Assembly: GCA_041739345.1 (NCBI GenBank)
Contig: JBGSNZ010000005.1
Coordinates: forward strand, 1-64,000
DNA: 64,000 bases
Source: DIGJ01 sp041739345
Lineage (GTDB): Bacteria; Bacillota; Clostridia; Lachnospirales; Lachnospiraceae
Reading direction: 5' to 3'
Positions 54,714-62,945 of this stretch are shown in pieces; positions within the stretch are counted from its first letter, which is position 1; the number at the start of each line of letters is the position of its first letter. The position numbers and the translations under genes were made by a program. The notes beneath the pieces are model-generated. The model was not told where the DNA came from, made no database searches, and worked only from the letters and a program-made list of their open reading frames with translations.

Positions 54714-54775
54714 GGTGCTCGCCTCCTCATATATTCTAAGTATAACTCAAAATTCAAAGGAATCCTATCATTTTT

Positions 54776-56659
54776 CTATTCCAATTCGAACGCACCTGTA
54801 TACAATTGAAAATATTTTCCTTTTTCGGAAATTAGTTTTTCATGGTTACCACGTTCTATGATTTGACCATGCTCTAATACCATAATTGCATCCGAATTTT
54901 GTACCGTTGATAAACGATGTGCAATCACAAATACCGTTCTACCCTTCATCAAAGAATCCATACCACTTTGTACAATTGACTCTGTTCTTGTATCGATGGA
55001 AGAGGTCGCTTCATCCAAAATCATAACAGGTGGATCCGCTACTGCAGCTCGTGCAATTGAAATAAGCTGTCTTTGTCCTTGGGAAAGTCCACTTCCATCT
55101 CCGGATAAAATTGTTTGATATCCATGTGGTAACATACGGATAAAACTGTCCGCATTCGCAAGTTTTGCTGCCCCAATACACTCTTCATCCGTTGCCTCCA
55201 ATCTTCCATAACGAAGATTTTCCATTACCGTTCCGGTAAATAAATTCACATCCTGTAAAACAACTCCAAGTGATTTTCTTAAATCTTCTTTCCTAATTTT
55301 ATTGATGTTAATATCATCGTATCTTATTTTTCCATCTGCGATATCATAAAACCGGTTGATTAGATTTGTAATTGTAGTCTTCCCCGCTCCAGTGGAACCA
55401 ACAAAAGCAACTTTCTGCCCTGGTTTTGCAAAGAGTGAAATATTATGAAGCACCATCTTATCTTCGGTATATCCAAAATCTACATCAAAAAACCGTACTT
55501 CCCCTTTTAATTGTGTATATGTTGTAGTTCCATCCTCATGTGGATGCTTCCATGCCCATTTTCCAGTCTTTTCTTTTGTTTCCGCTATTGTACCATCCTC
55601 TGAAATATTTGCACATACCAAGGTGACATACCCCTGATCTTCTTCACTATTTTCATCCATAAGCTCAAAGATTCTTCCTGCACCGGCAATTGCCATCGCT
55701 ACAGAATTTAGTTGTTGTGATACCTGACTGATTGGATGAATAAAGTTTCTTGATAATTGTAGGAACGATGCAATCATACCAAGTGTCATAACATTGGTTC
55801 CGCCTAAGCTAAGATTCACAATACCATCTATTGCCATACCTCCTCCAATCACTGCAATCAGTACGTACATAATATATCCAAGGTTATTCATAATAGGCAT
55901 TAATATATTAGCAAATTTATTTGCTTCGGTTGCATTATAGCAAAGGGTTTCATTTTTCCTGTCAAACATTTCTTTTGTTTTATCTTCGTGGCAAAATACT
56001 TTCACTACTTTTTGCCCTTGAATCATTTCTTCAATATACCCATTTACATCGCCTATGGATTGCTGCTGTTTCATAAAGTGGCTTCCGCTTTTTTTTGCAA
56101 TCTTTTCCATAAATTTCATCATAACAAAAGCAAAAATGATTACAAATAGCGTAAGCCATACACTGATATAAAGCATTGCAAAAAACACGGCTACTATCGT
56201 TACGATGGAGGAAAATACCTGTGGTATGCTTTGCGCAATCATCTGTCTTAGCGTATCCGTATCATTCGTATAATAACTCATAACATCCCCATGACTATGG
56301 ATATCGAAATACTTAATCGGAAGTGACTGCATATGTGAAAACATATCATCTCTTATCTTTTTTAAAACTCCTTGTGCGATGACAACCACAATGCGATTAT
56401 AAAATAAGGTTGCGAGTACTCCGATCAAATAAATACCGCCCATTAATAGAATGATACGAAACAAACCCGAAAAATCTGGTACTGCTTCTACCATTAATGG
56501 TGAAATATAATCATCAATTAAGGTTTCCAAAAAGAGTGAAGATACAACTCCTGTAACAGCACTTATAAAAATACAAATTACTACAAATATTAATGAACTC
56601 TTATAGTTCTTCATGTAAGACAGAAGCCGTTTTATTGTGTTCGGTTTTTGATTATTCAT
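54776..56659 (-). CDS. Heterodimeric ABC exporter, subunit with canonical ATP site
   Basis: A 627-aa exporter half: six helices (about 15-325), then an ATPase domain with Walker A GSTGAGKTT (near 415), signature GLSQGQRQ and Walker B MILDEATSSID with the catalytic Glu. An insertion (about 335-375) lies before the ATPase. The ATG at 56659 has GGGGGG upstream and overlaps the partner gene's stop by 8 bases. It pairs with the upstream subunit, as in BmrCD/TM287-288, and probably exports drugs or amphiphiles. Confidence 0.9.
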   Translation of the reverse strand: MNNQKPNTIKRLLSYMKNYKSSLIFVVICIFISAVTGVVSSLFLETLIDDYISPLMVEAVPDFSGLFRIILLMGGIYLIGVLATLFYNRIVVVIAQGVLKKIRDDMFSHMQSLPIKYFDIHSHGDVMSYYTNDTDTLRQMIAQSIPQVFSSIVTIVAVFFAMLYISVWLTLFVIIFAFVMMKFMEKIAKKSGSHFMKQQQSIGDVNGYIEEMIQGQKVVKVFCHEDKTKEMFDRKNETLCYNATEANKFANILMPIMNNLGYIMYVLIAVIGGGMAIDGIVNLSLGGTNVMTLGMIASFLQLSRNFIHPISQVSQQLNSVAMAIAGAGRIFELMDENSEEDQGYVTLVCANISEDGTIAETKEKTGKWAWKHPHEDGTTTYTQLKGEVRFFDVDFGYTEDKMVLHNISLFAKPGQKVAFVGSTGAGKTTITNLINRFYDIADGKIRYDDININKIRKEDLRKSLGVVLQDVNLFTGTVMENLRYGRLEATDEECIGAAKLANADSFIRMLPHGYQTILSGDGSGLSQGQRQLISIARAAVADPPVMILDEATSSIDTRTESIVQSGMDSLMKGRTVFVIAHRLSTVQNSDAIMVLEHGQIIERGNHEKLISEKGKYFQLYTGAFELE

Positions 56660-58403
56660 TCTCTTTCCCCCCATTCACTTGAGATTCATATACTTCGCAG
56701 TAAATCGTACTTGTTTTTAACAGTTCATCGTGTGTTCCAAATGCAACGATTTTTCCATCATCCATAACAATAATTTTATCTGCATCCTGAACGGATGCAA
56801 TTCTCTGTGCAATGATTAGTTTGGTTGTATTTGGTATTTCCGTTTGTAAAGCACTTCGTATCAATGCATCTGTTTTTGTATCTACCGCACTGGTTGAATC
56901 ATCCAAAATGAGAATTTTAGGTTTGCGAAGAAGTGCTCTTGCAATGCAAAGGCGTTGCTTTTGTCCTCCAGAAACATTGCTACCACCTTGTTCGATATAA
57001 GTATCATATGTATCAGGAAACGTCATAATAAAATCATCCGCCTGTGCTAATTCACATACATGCTTCAATTGTTCTTCGGTTGCATTTTCATCACCCCACC
57101 TAAGGTTTTCCTTAATGGTTCCAGAAAATAATACATTTTTTTGAAGTACCATTGCAACCTGATTACGAAGTGATTCAATATCATAGTCTCTAACATCGTT
57201 ACCGCCGACTGTAACACGTCCCGATGACACATCATAAAGTCTTCCGATAAGCTGGACAAAACTTGTCTTGGAAGATCCAGTTCCGCCAATGATACCTATC
57301 GTTTCACCAGACTGAATGTTAATGTTAATATCCTCCAAACAAGAACGTTCTGATTCTTTGGCATATTGAAAGGATACTTGTTCAAAACGAATTTCTCCAT
57401 TTGGCACTTCAAAAATTGGATTTTCCGGGTTTTTTAAATCGCTTTCTTCGTCTAATATCTCCACAATTCGTTCTGCAGATGCTCTGGCCAATGTAATCAT
57501 TACTAGTACCATTGAAAGAATCATAAGACTTACTAAAATCTGGGTGGCATAAGTAATCAAACTCATTAATTGCCCAGTGCTAAGTCCTGATTCTGGGTTT
57601 CCCCCACAAGCTACTATGATTCTTGCACCAAACCAGGAGACCAACAGCATACATGCATACATACAAAATTGCATGAGTGGCATATTAAATGCTAGTATTT
57701 TCTCGGCTTTTGAAAAATCCTGATATATGGATTCGGAAATGGTTGCAAATTTTTCTTTTTCATAAGATTCTCGAACAAATGATTTTACGACTCGAATTCC
57801 GCTTAAGTTTTCTTCTACCACGCCATTTAACTTATCATAGGTTTTAAATACCCGTTCAAAAATAGGGTGCGCATATCGTATTACTAAATATAATCCAGCT
57901 CCCAAGATTGGAATAGCCGCCACAAAAATAAGGGATAGCTTTACATTGATACGAAATGAAACGATCAATGAAAAAACAATCATGATTGGGGATCGAATTG
58001 CCATTCGTATTATCATCTGATATGCATTTTGTACATTTGTAACATCCGTAGTCAGTCTGGTTACGATACTTGCAGTAGAGAATTTATCAATATTGGAAAA
58101 CGAAAAATTCTGTACGTTGTTAAATATATTTTTCCGAAGATTTTTAGCAAATCCAGCGGATGCAATTGCTGCACTTTTTCCTGCTAATGCTCCAAATACT
58201 AATGAAATAATGGCAGATAGTAGCAAAGCTGCTCCTATTTTAAAGATATACTGCATATTTCCTTCATCAATTCCAAAGTCAATCAGGTTTGCCATTAGTA
58301 CTGGAATGATAACTTCCATTACTACCTCCATAGATACATAAAGTGGCGTTAAAATAGAGTCTTTCTTATATTCTTTAATGCTTAGCATCAATTTTTTTAT
58401 CAT
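56652..58403 (-). CDS. Heterodimeric ABC exporter, subunit with degenerate ATP site
   Basis: A 583-aa exporter half: helices about 15-315, ATPase about 340-583 with Walker A GGTGSSKTS, signature NVSGGQKQR and Walker B LILDDSTSAVD, where Asp replaces the catalytic Glu. This asymmetry is the hallmark of the non-catalytic partner in heterodimeric exporters. The ATG at 58403 has GGGAG upstream; a longer start is unsupported. A MarR gene precedes it. Confidence 0.9.
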   Translation of the reverse strand: MIKKLMLSIKEYKKDSILTPLYVSMEVVMEVIIPVLMANLIDFGIDEGNMQYIFKIGAALLLSAIISLVFGALAGKSAAIASAGFAKNLRKNIFNNVQNFSFSNIDKFSTASIVTRLTTDVTNVQNAYQMIIRMAIRSPIMIVFSLIVSFRINVKLSLIFVAAIPILGAGLYLVIRYAHPIFERVFKTYDKLNGVVEENLSGIRVVKSFVRESYEKEKFATISESIYQDFSKAEKILAFNMPLMQFCMYACMLLVSWFGARIIVACGGNPESGLSTGQLMSLITYATQILVSLMILSMVLVMITLARASAERIVEILDEESDLKNPENPIFEVPNGEIRFEQVSFQYAKESERSCLEDININIQSGETIGIIGGTGSSKTSFVQLIGRLYDVSSGRVTVGGNDVRDYDIESLRNQVAMVLQKNVLFSGTIKENLRWGDENATEEQLKHVCELAQADDFIMTFPDTYDTYIEQGGSNVSGGQKQRLCIARALLRKPKILILDDSTSAVDTKTDALIRSALQTEIPNTTKLIIAQRIASVQDADKIIVMDDGKIVAFGTHDELLKTSTIYCEVYESQVNGGKENE

Positions 58404-58491
58404 TTTTTCTCCCTTCCTGCGCATGTTTTCTGCGCATAGCAAGTTTATGACTGTGTTTTCTTAATTCAACTATTTACACCAGAAACATGTT

Positions 58492-58503
58492 TGACATGCA
58501 ACA
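58492..58503 (-). promoter_or_regulatory. Candidate MarR operator half-site
   Basis: Minus-strand TGTTGCATGTCA matches 10 of 12 bases of the arm sequence TGTTGAATGGCA found twice in the hairpin before marR (58990-59038). It sits between marR and the exporter genes, so one regulator may bind both places. Confidence 0.45.
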
Positions 58504-58534
58504 TTATAGTTAAATGCAGTTATTAAATGAACCT

Positions 58535-58969
58535 CTAAACTTCCACATTTTTTTTCATTCTTTCAATATAGTTTCTCAAATTAACTAATTCTTCCTCCGA
58601 AAAACCTTGTATAAGTCGTGTTTCCATTTTTTTCGAACCACTTCTCATCGACTCAAATACTTCGCATGCTTTTGGTGTGAGCACCAATTTTTTTAGTCTG
58701 GCATCATAAGGTATTCCTTTTTGTTCTATAAAGCCTTTTTGAACCATTAATTTGACCACTTTGGAAGCGGTTGATCGGGTAATGCTAAATTCCCGTTCCA
58801 AATCTTTTTGAAAGACATCGGTATCCATATGTTCCGCTATATATCCAATAATCCATGCATTTGTAAAGGTTAAACGATCAATTTCTTTTTTATTACCAGA
58901 TTGTTCTAAATATCGCCTAATTAAATTATTTAACGCTTTTAATTCCATTCCGATATATCGCTTTTCCAT
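58535..58969 (-). CDS. MarR-family regulator
   Basis: A 144-aa winged-helix regulator: dimerisation helices at both ends, HTH about 58-85 (FQKDLEREFSITRSTASKVVKLMV) and wing FIEQKGIPYDARLKKLVLTP. It is upstream of and in the same direction as the ABC exporter genes, the classic layout for local drug-responsive control. AAAGGAG precedes the start. Confidence 0.9.
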   Translation of the reverse strand: MEKRYIGMELKALNNLIRRYLEQSGNKKEIDRLTFTNAWIIGYIAEHMDTDVFQKDLEREFSITRSTASKVVKLMVQKGFIEQKGIPYDARLKKLVLTPKACEVFESMRSGSKKMETRLIQGFSEEELVNLRNYIERMKKNVEV

Positions 58970-58989
58970 CTTATTTCTCCTTTCCTGCT

Positions 58990-59038
58990 AGCTTTTATTG
59001 TTGAATGGCATACTGTTTGCCATTCAACAATAAAAGCT
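58990..59038. repeat. Perfect 21-bp inverted repeat before marR
   Basis: Arms 58990-59010 and 59018-59038 (AGCTTTTATTGTTGAATGGCA and its complement), 7-base loop. It has no U-run on either strand, so it is not a typical terminator. It ends only about 8 bases before the marR ribosome site; both arms carry TGTTGAATGGCA. Operator or leader structure. Confidence 0.75.
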
Positions 59039-59064
59039 CTTCATATATTAATCATTTCTTTTTA

Positions 59065-60501
59065 TTATGTCAATCCTTCATTTATTAAAATTTTATTATC
59101 TCTTATTTCAAAGATAATACCTCCAATATTTTGAACCAATTTCCTATCATGGCTTATTATTAAAACTGTTCCATTATAATCTTTAATTAATTTCTCAAAA
59201 CCCTCCATTGTATAAATATCCATATGGTTGGTTGGCTCGTCAAAAATAAGAAAATTAGCATCGCAGACAAGAATCTTTGCAATTGCTGTTTTCACGCGTT
59301 CTCCTCCGGATAAAACGGAAATCTTTTTATTTAGATCATTTTCATCCATATATAGATTCATGAGCACCGCACGGCAGATGTGTTCTGGTACAATAGCGGT
59401 GGACTTTACATTATCTAATACACTCTTTTCTAAGTCCAGATTTTCCTGCTGTTGCGAATAATATCCCACCTTAGCGTCCTCCGTTATAAAGGTATGCTCT
59501 GCTCGATTAATCAGTTTTTCCACTAATGACGTTTTTCCAGATCCATTGCTGCCGGTTAAAAAAGTTTTTTTCCCAGATTGAATAGACAAATTCACACTGT
59601 GTAATATCTCTTTTTCATCAAAAGAGACCGTAAGTCCCTCTACTTTCGCTGCTACTTTCGCTTTTATCTTTTGATACTCTCCTAATTTCATGGATATAGA
59701 CGGCAGTTCTTTTGGCCTTTCCTTTTTATCCAAGTGTTTCAGACGACTCTCAAGCGCAGTCACTCGATTGCTGACATGACCTTGTTGAATGGAAGCAGTA
59801 CCTTTGTATAACATCCATTCACTACTTGACATCCGTTTTGGTGGTTTTGATATCTTCTTTTCTTTTTGCTTCACACTAGTTATATTACTTTCCAATCGCC
59901 CTCGTTCCTTTTGATATTGATTGTATTCAAAGGTTTGAAAGTCTCGCTCCCTTAGACTTTGTGTGAGCCATTCATCATAACCTCCATGAAATATACGCAG
60001 TGCACCGTCTTCGATTTCCCATATTTGATTGCAAACATGATTTAAAAGTTCTCGGTCATGTGATATCAGCACAACTGCGCCACGATACCCGCATAGCATC
60101 TTTTCAAGCATTAATATTCCTTCCATATCAAGGTTTGTCGTTGGTTCGTCCGCAAACAAAAGTGGGGCATGTTTAGAAAAAGCTGCTGCAATCGCAAGTC
60201 TAGTCTTTTCTCCACCACTTTTGACTGCACTGTCCCGCAGCTGCATCTGACTAATATGCTGTCCATCGGAAATACCATTGGTTTCTCCATTTTGTAATAT
60301 TTCAGCGATTTCACAGTTTCTGATAATCACTCCCGAATCACAAGTAGTTCGACCGCTCAAAATCTTTAAAAGAGTACTCTTACCAGCTCCGTTTCTACCG
60401 ATCAAACCAATCCGGTCCTTCTCTTTTATTTCAATCTTTTCAATATCAAGTACCCTTTGAATTCCGTACTCTTTTTTAATATTCTGTCCTGATAATAACA
60501 T
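59065..60501 (-). CDS. ABC-F ribosome-protection protein, antibiotic-resistance type
   Basis: A 478-aa cytoplasmic protein with two ABC domains and no membrane part. Domain 1: GRNGAGKST, KSGGEKTR, FADEPTTNLD. A basic interdomain linker follows (about 185-285, KKISKPPKRMSSSEWMLYKG), the region that reaches the peptidyl-transferase centre. Domain 2: GSNGSGKTS, LSGGERVKTA, FDEPTNHMD. The ATG at 60501 has GGAGGG upstream. Linker length and the structured leader point to resistance-type ABC-F (Vga/Lsa/CplR-like), protecting against lincosamides, pleuromutilins or streptogramin A; spectrum unknown. Confidence 0.85.
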   Translation of the reverse strand: MLLSGQNIKKEYGIQRVLDIEKIEIKEKDRIGLIGRNGAGKSTLLKILSGRTTCDSGVIIRNCEIAEILQNGETNGISDGQHISQMQLRDSAVKSGGEKTRLAIAAAFSKHAPLLFADEPTTNLDMEGILMLEKMLCGYRGAVVLISHDRELLNHVCNQIWEIEDGALRIFHGGYDEWLTQSLRERDFQTFEYNQYQKERGRLESNITSVKQKEKKISKPPKRMSSSEWMLYKGTASIQQGHVSNRVTALESRLKHLDKKERPKELPSISMKLGEYQKIKAKVAAKVEGLTVSFDEKEILHSVNLSIQSGKKTFLTGSNGSGKTSLVEKLINRAEHTFITEDAKVGYYSQQQENLDLEKSVLDNVKSTAIVPEHICRAVLMNLYMDENDLNKKISVLSGGERVKTAIAKILVCDANFLIFDEPTNHMDIYTMEGFEKLIKDYNGTVLIISHDRKLVQNIGGIIFEIRDNKILINEGLT

Positions 60502-60514
60502 AAAAAAATCCCTC

Positions 60515-60726
60515 CTAAACATTTCGTTCAGAACGGATTTTCACATCAAAAATACGCCGATTTTTAAATATGGCGTGATAACCTTTGCAATGTGAAAATA
60601 AGACTGAACGAAATGGTACACAAACTAATCCTAAGTGTTTTATCCCGCAGAATATAAATTCTTTGGGTAATAACACAAGATTCTGGTCACCATTTTTAAT
60701 TCTTCGTTCAATCATTATCTTCTCAT
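60515..60726 (-). promoter_or_regulatory. Leader of ABC-F gene with uORFs and attenuator-like folds
   Basis: The leader carries a 3-codon uORF (ATG AGA AGA TAA, 60726-60715) whose stop overlaps the ATG of a second, 66-codon open frame (60715-60515). Long-range pairings CATTTCGTTCAG (60520-60531) with 60604-60615, and TTTTCACAT (60538-60546) with 60590-60598, enclose an ACGCC/GGCGT hairpin followed by five Us (about 60548-60576). This looks like ribosome-stalling attenuation controlling resistance. Confidence 0.7.
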
Positions 60727-60756
60727 TTTAACTAATCACACCTTTCCTATGTGGCT

Positions 60757-60785
60757 ATTATAGGAAATATTTTTCATTGTGTCAA
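60757..60785 (-). promoter_or_regulatory. Promoter of ABC-F gene
   Basis: Consensus TTGACA (60780-60785) and TATAAT (60757-60762) on the minus strand, spacer 17; predicted leader about 250 nt. Confidence 0.88.
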
Positions 60786-60818
60786 TTATCAATCTTCCAT
60801 TTTCTAATTTCTATAATA

Positions 60819-61307
60819 CTAAACTAAGGTATTAAGTTGTGAAACCATAGCGCTTTCGCTCTGAAGTGCCTTGGTTGTTGTATCCGTAACTTCCGTATTC
60901 TCAGTTGCACGTCTAGCCAATTCCTTATTATACTCTTCCTGAGTAATTTCTCCACTGCTTAATTTTGATTTTAGCTGTTCCTCGGAATAACCGGATAAAT
61001 CAGTCGAAGAACTCCCTGATGACGCTGCCGTTGTTACAGGTGCTGCTGGAGGTGCTTCTCCGCTTTGTGCCATTTGCATTCCTTCTTTACTGAATGTAGC
61101 AGTATCTCCTTGTTTTGAAGTTTCTGTTACTGATCCATCCTCCGTAGATGCAGATGTTGCTTCTGCTTCCTTTAGTTTCTTTGATACCATACCTGAGGAT
61201 ACTTTTTCTGCTTCTCCCTCAGTCTGACTGCTCTTTAGATTTGTCTTATAACTAGCAATCTGATCTTGTGACAAATTTAAGCTTCCTGCATTGATACTTG
61301 AAACCAT
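60819..61307 (-). CDS. Unknown low-complexity protein with SHOCT-like end
   Basis: A 162-aa soluble protein rich in Ser, Thr, Glu and Ala. Residues 1-110 look disordered (TSKQGDTATFSKEG, GEAPPAAPVTTAASSG). Residues about 104-132 read YSEEQLKSKLSSGEITQEEYNKEL, similar to the short SHOCT domain often found at protein ends. No signal or membrane segment. Function unknown. A minus-strand TATAAT lies about 30 bases upstream beside a small ATATC-GAA-GATAT palindrome. Confidence 0.6.
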   Translation of the reverse strand: MVSSINAGSLNLSQDQIASYKTNLKSSQTEGEAEKVSSGMVSKKLKEAEATSASTEDGSVTETSKQGDTATFSKEGMQMAQSGEAPPAAPVTTAASSGSSSTDLSGYSEEQLKSKLSSGEITQEEYNKELARRATENTEVTDTTTKALQSESAMVSQLNTLV

Positions 61308-61423
61308 AAAATTTTCCTTCTTTCGTAAATTATTTACTATTATAGTATATCGAAGATATCCAAAAAAAGGAAAGTCATTTCACACATTGTTCACACAAGT
61401 TTCACAATTGCTAATTGTATTCT

Positions 61424-62731
61424 TTATTGTATCGCCAAAAATGCCTCTTCCAAATCTTCTATAATATCATCAATGTTTTCAGTTCCTATCGATAGTCGAA
61501 TTGTATTTTGCTTTATTCCTTGCTCTATCAGTTCTTTTTCATTTAGCTGTGAATGCGTTGTCGAAGCCGGATGGATGACTAAAGATTTTACATCCGCTAC
61601 ATTTGCTAATAGGGAGAATAACTCTAGATTATCAATAAATGCCTTCGCAGTCTTGTCATCCCCTTTGATTTCAAAGGTAAAAATAGATCCTCCACCATTT
61701 GGAAAATACTTTTGATACAATTCTTTTTGAATGGGATCCAACGAAACGGACGGATGATTTACTTTTTCAACCTGTGCATGATTTTCCAAATATTCTACCA
61801 CTTTTAATGCATTCTCCACATGTCGTTCCACACGAAGGGATAACGTTTCCAGTCCTTGCAAAAAGAAAAACGCATGGAATGGGGATAACGTCGCACCCGT
61901 ATCACGAAGTAGAATTGCACGAATTCTTGTTACAAACGCTGCTTTTCCTACTGCTTTTGTAAAACTGATGCCATGATAGCTAGCATTTGGCTGCGTGAGG
62001 GATGGAAACTTTCCAGACGCCTCCCAGTCAAAATTACCGCTGTCAATGATTACACCACCAATTGTAGTTCCGTGACCACCTATAAACTTAGTAGCAGAAT
62101 GAATCACAATATCAGCACCATATTCTATTGGTCGAACCAGATAAGGAGTTGCAAATGTATTATCAATGATAAGTGGAATCTTATTCTTATGAGCAATCTG
62201 TGCCAACTTTTCAATATCAACGATATCTGAATTCGGATTTCCAAGTGTTTCTATAAATAGAGCTTTTGTATTTTCTTGAATCGAATCCCCAACTTGTTCG
62301 AAATCAAATGGATCTACAAAAGTCGTTGTTATTCCATATTCCGGCAGAGTATGAGCAAGTAAATTATATGTGCCTCCATAAATATTCTTAGCTGCTACGA
62401 TATGGTCACCGGCTTTTGCGAGATTTTGAAACGTATAGGATACTGCTGCTGCTCCAGATGCAACCGCAAGTGCTGCTACTCCACCTTCGAGAGCTGCTAT
62501 TCTTTGTTCAAAAACATCTTCTGTCGGATTGGTAAGTCTACCATAGATATTACCTGCATCCGCTAGTGAAAATCTTGCAGCTGCATGTTCACTGTTTCTA
62601 AATACGTAAGAAGATGTCTGATAAATTGGCACTGCTCTTGCATCGGTTGTTGGATCCGGATTTTCCTGTCCTACATGTAACTGTAATGTTTCAAATCTTA
62701 AGTTTCTCTCTGTTCTACTTTTCTTGCTCAT
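61424..62731 (-). CDS. metY: O-acetylhomoserine sulfhydrylase
   Basis: A 435-aa PLP enzyme of the Cys/Met metabolism family, making homocysteine from O-acetylhomoserine and sulfide. Features: ETLQLHVGQENPDPTT start typical of MetY, YGRLTNPTEDVFEQR, ASGAAAVSYTF, IDNTFATPYL and the PLP-lysine site HSATKFIGGHG (near 208). The MetY length (about 430) separates it from shorter cystathionine enzymes. AAAAGGGG precedes the ATG. Confidence 0.92.
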   Translation of the reverse strand: MSKKSRTERNLRFETLQLHVGQENPDPTTDARAVPIYQTSSYVFRNSEHAAARFSLADAGNIYGRLTNPTEDVFEQRIAALEGGVAALAVASGAAAVSYTFQNLAKAGDHIVAAKNIYGGTYNLLAHTLPEYGITTTFVDPFDFEQVGDSIQENTKALFIETLGNPNSDIVDIEKLAQIAHKNKIPLIIDNTFATPYLVRPIEYGADIVIHSATKFIGGHGTTIGGVIIDSGNFDWEASGKFPSLTQPNASYHGISFTKAVGKAAFVTRIRAILLRDTGATLSPFHAFFFLQGLETLSLRVERHVENALKVVEYLENHAQVEKVNHPSVSLDPIQKELYQKYFPNGGGSIFTFEIKGDDKTAKAFIDNLELFSLLANVADVKSLVIHPASTTHSQLNEKELIEQGIKQNTIRLSIGTENIDDIIEDLEEAFLAIQ

Positions 62732-62807
62732 ATAATCTACCCCTTTTCTAATCCATTTTATTCCTATCGGTTTACAAGGATTATTATAATATGATTGTGA
62801 AATAGGT

Positions 62808-62860
62808 GTTAATACAAAAAGTTGAATACCTGCTATAGGAATTCGCTATAGCTAATTTTT
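62808..62860. repeat. Small palindrome upstream of metY
   Basis: GCTATAG-GAATTCG-CTATAGC (about 62833-62853) lies roughly 100 bases before the metY start, upstream of a minus-strand TATAAT. A candidate regulator site; otherwise the 214-base gap before the carboxypeptidase gene holds nothing I can name. Confidence 0.4.
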
Positions 62861-62945
62861 TATTTACCTTTCCTATTTTGATGCCGTTACTATCCATATC
62901 AAATTGTCAATTGACATTGCACTGCTAATTTCCCCTTCATTAGCT

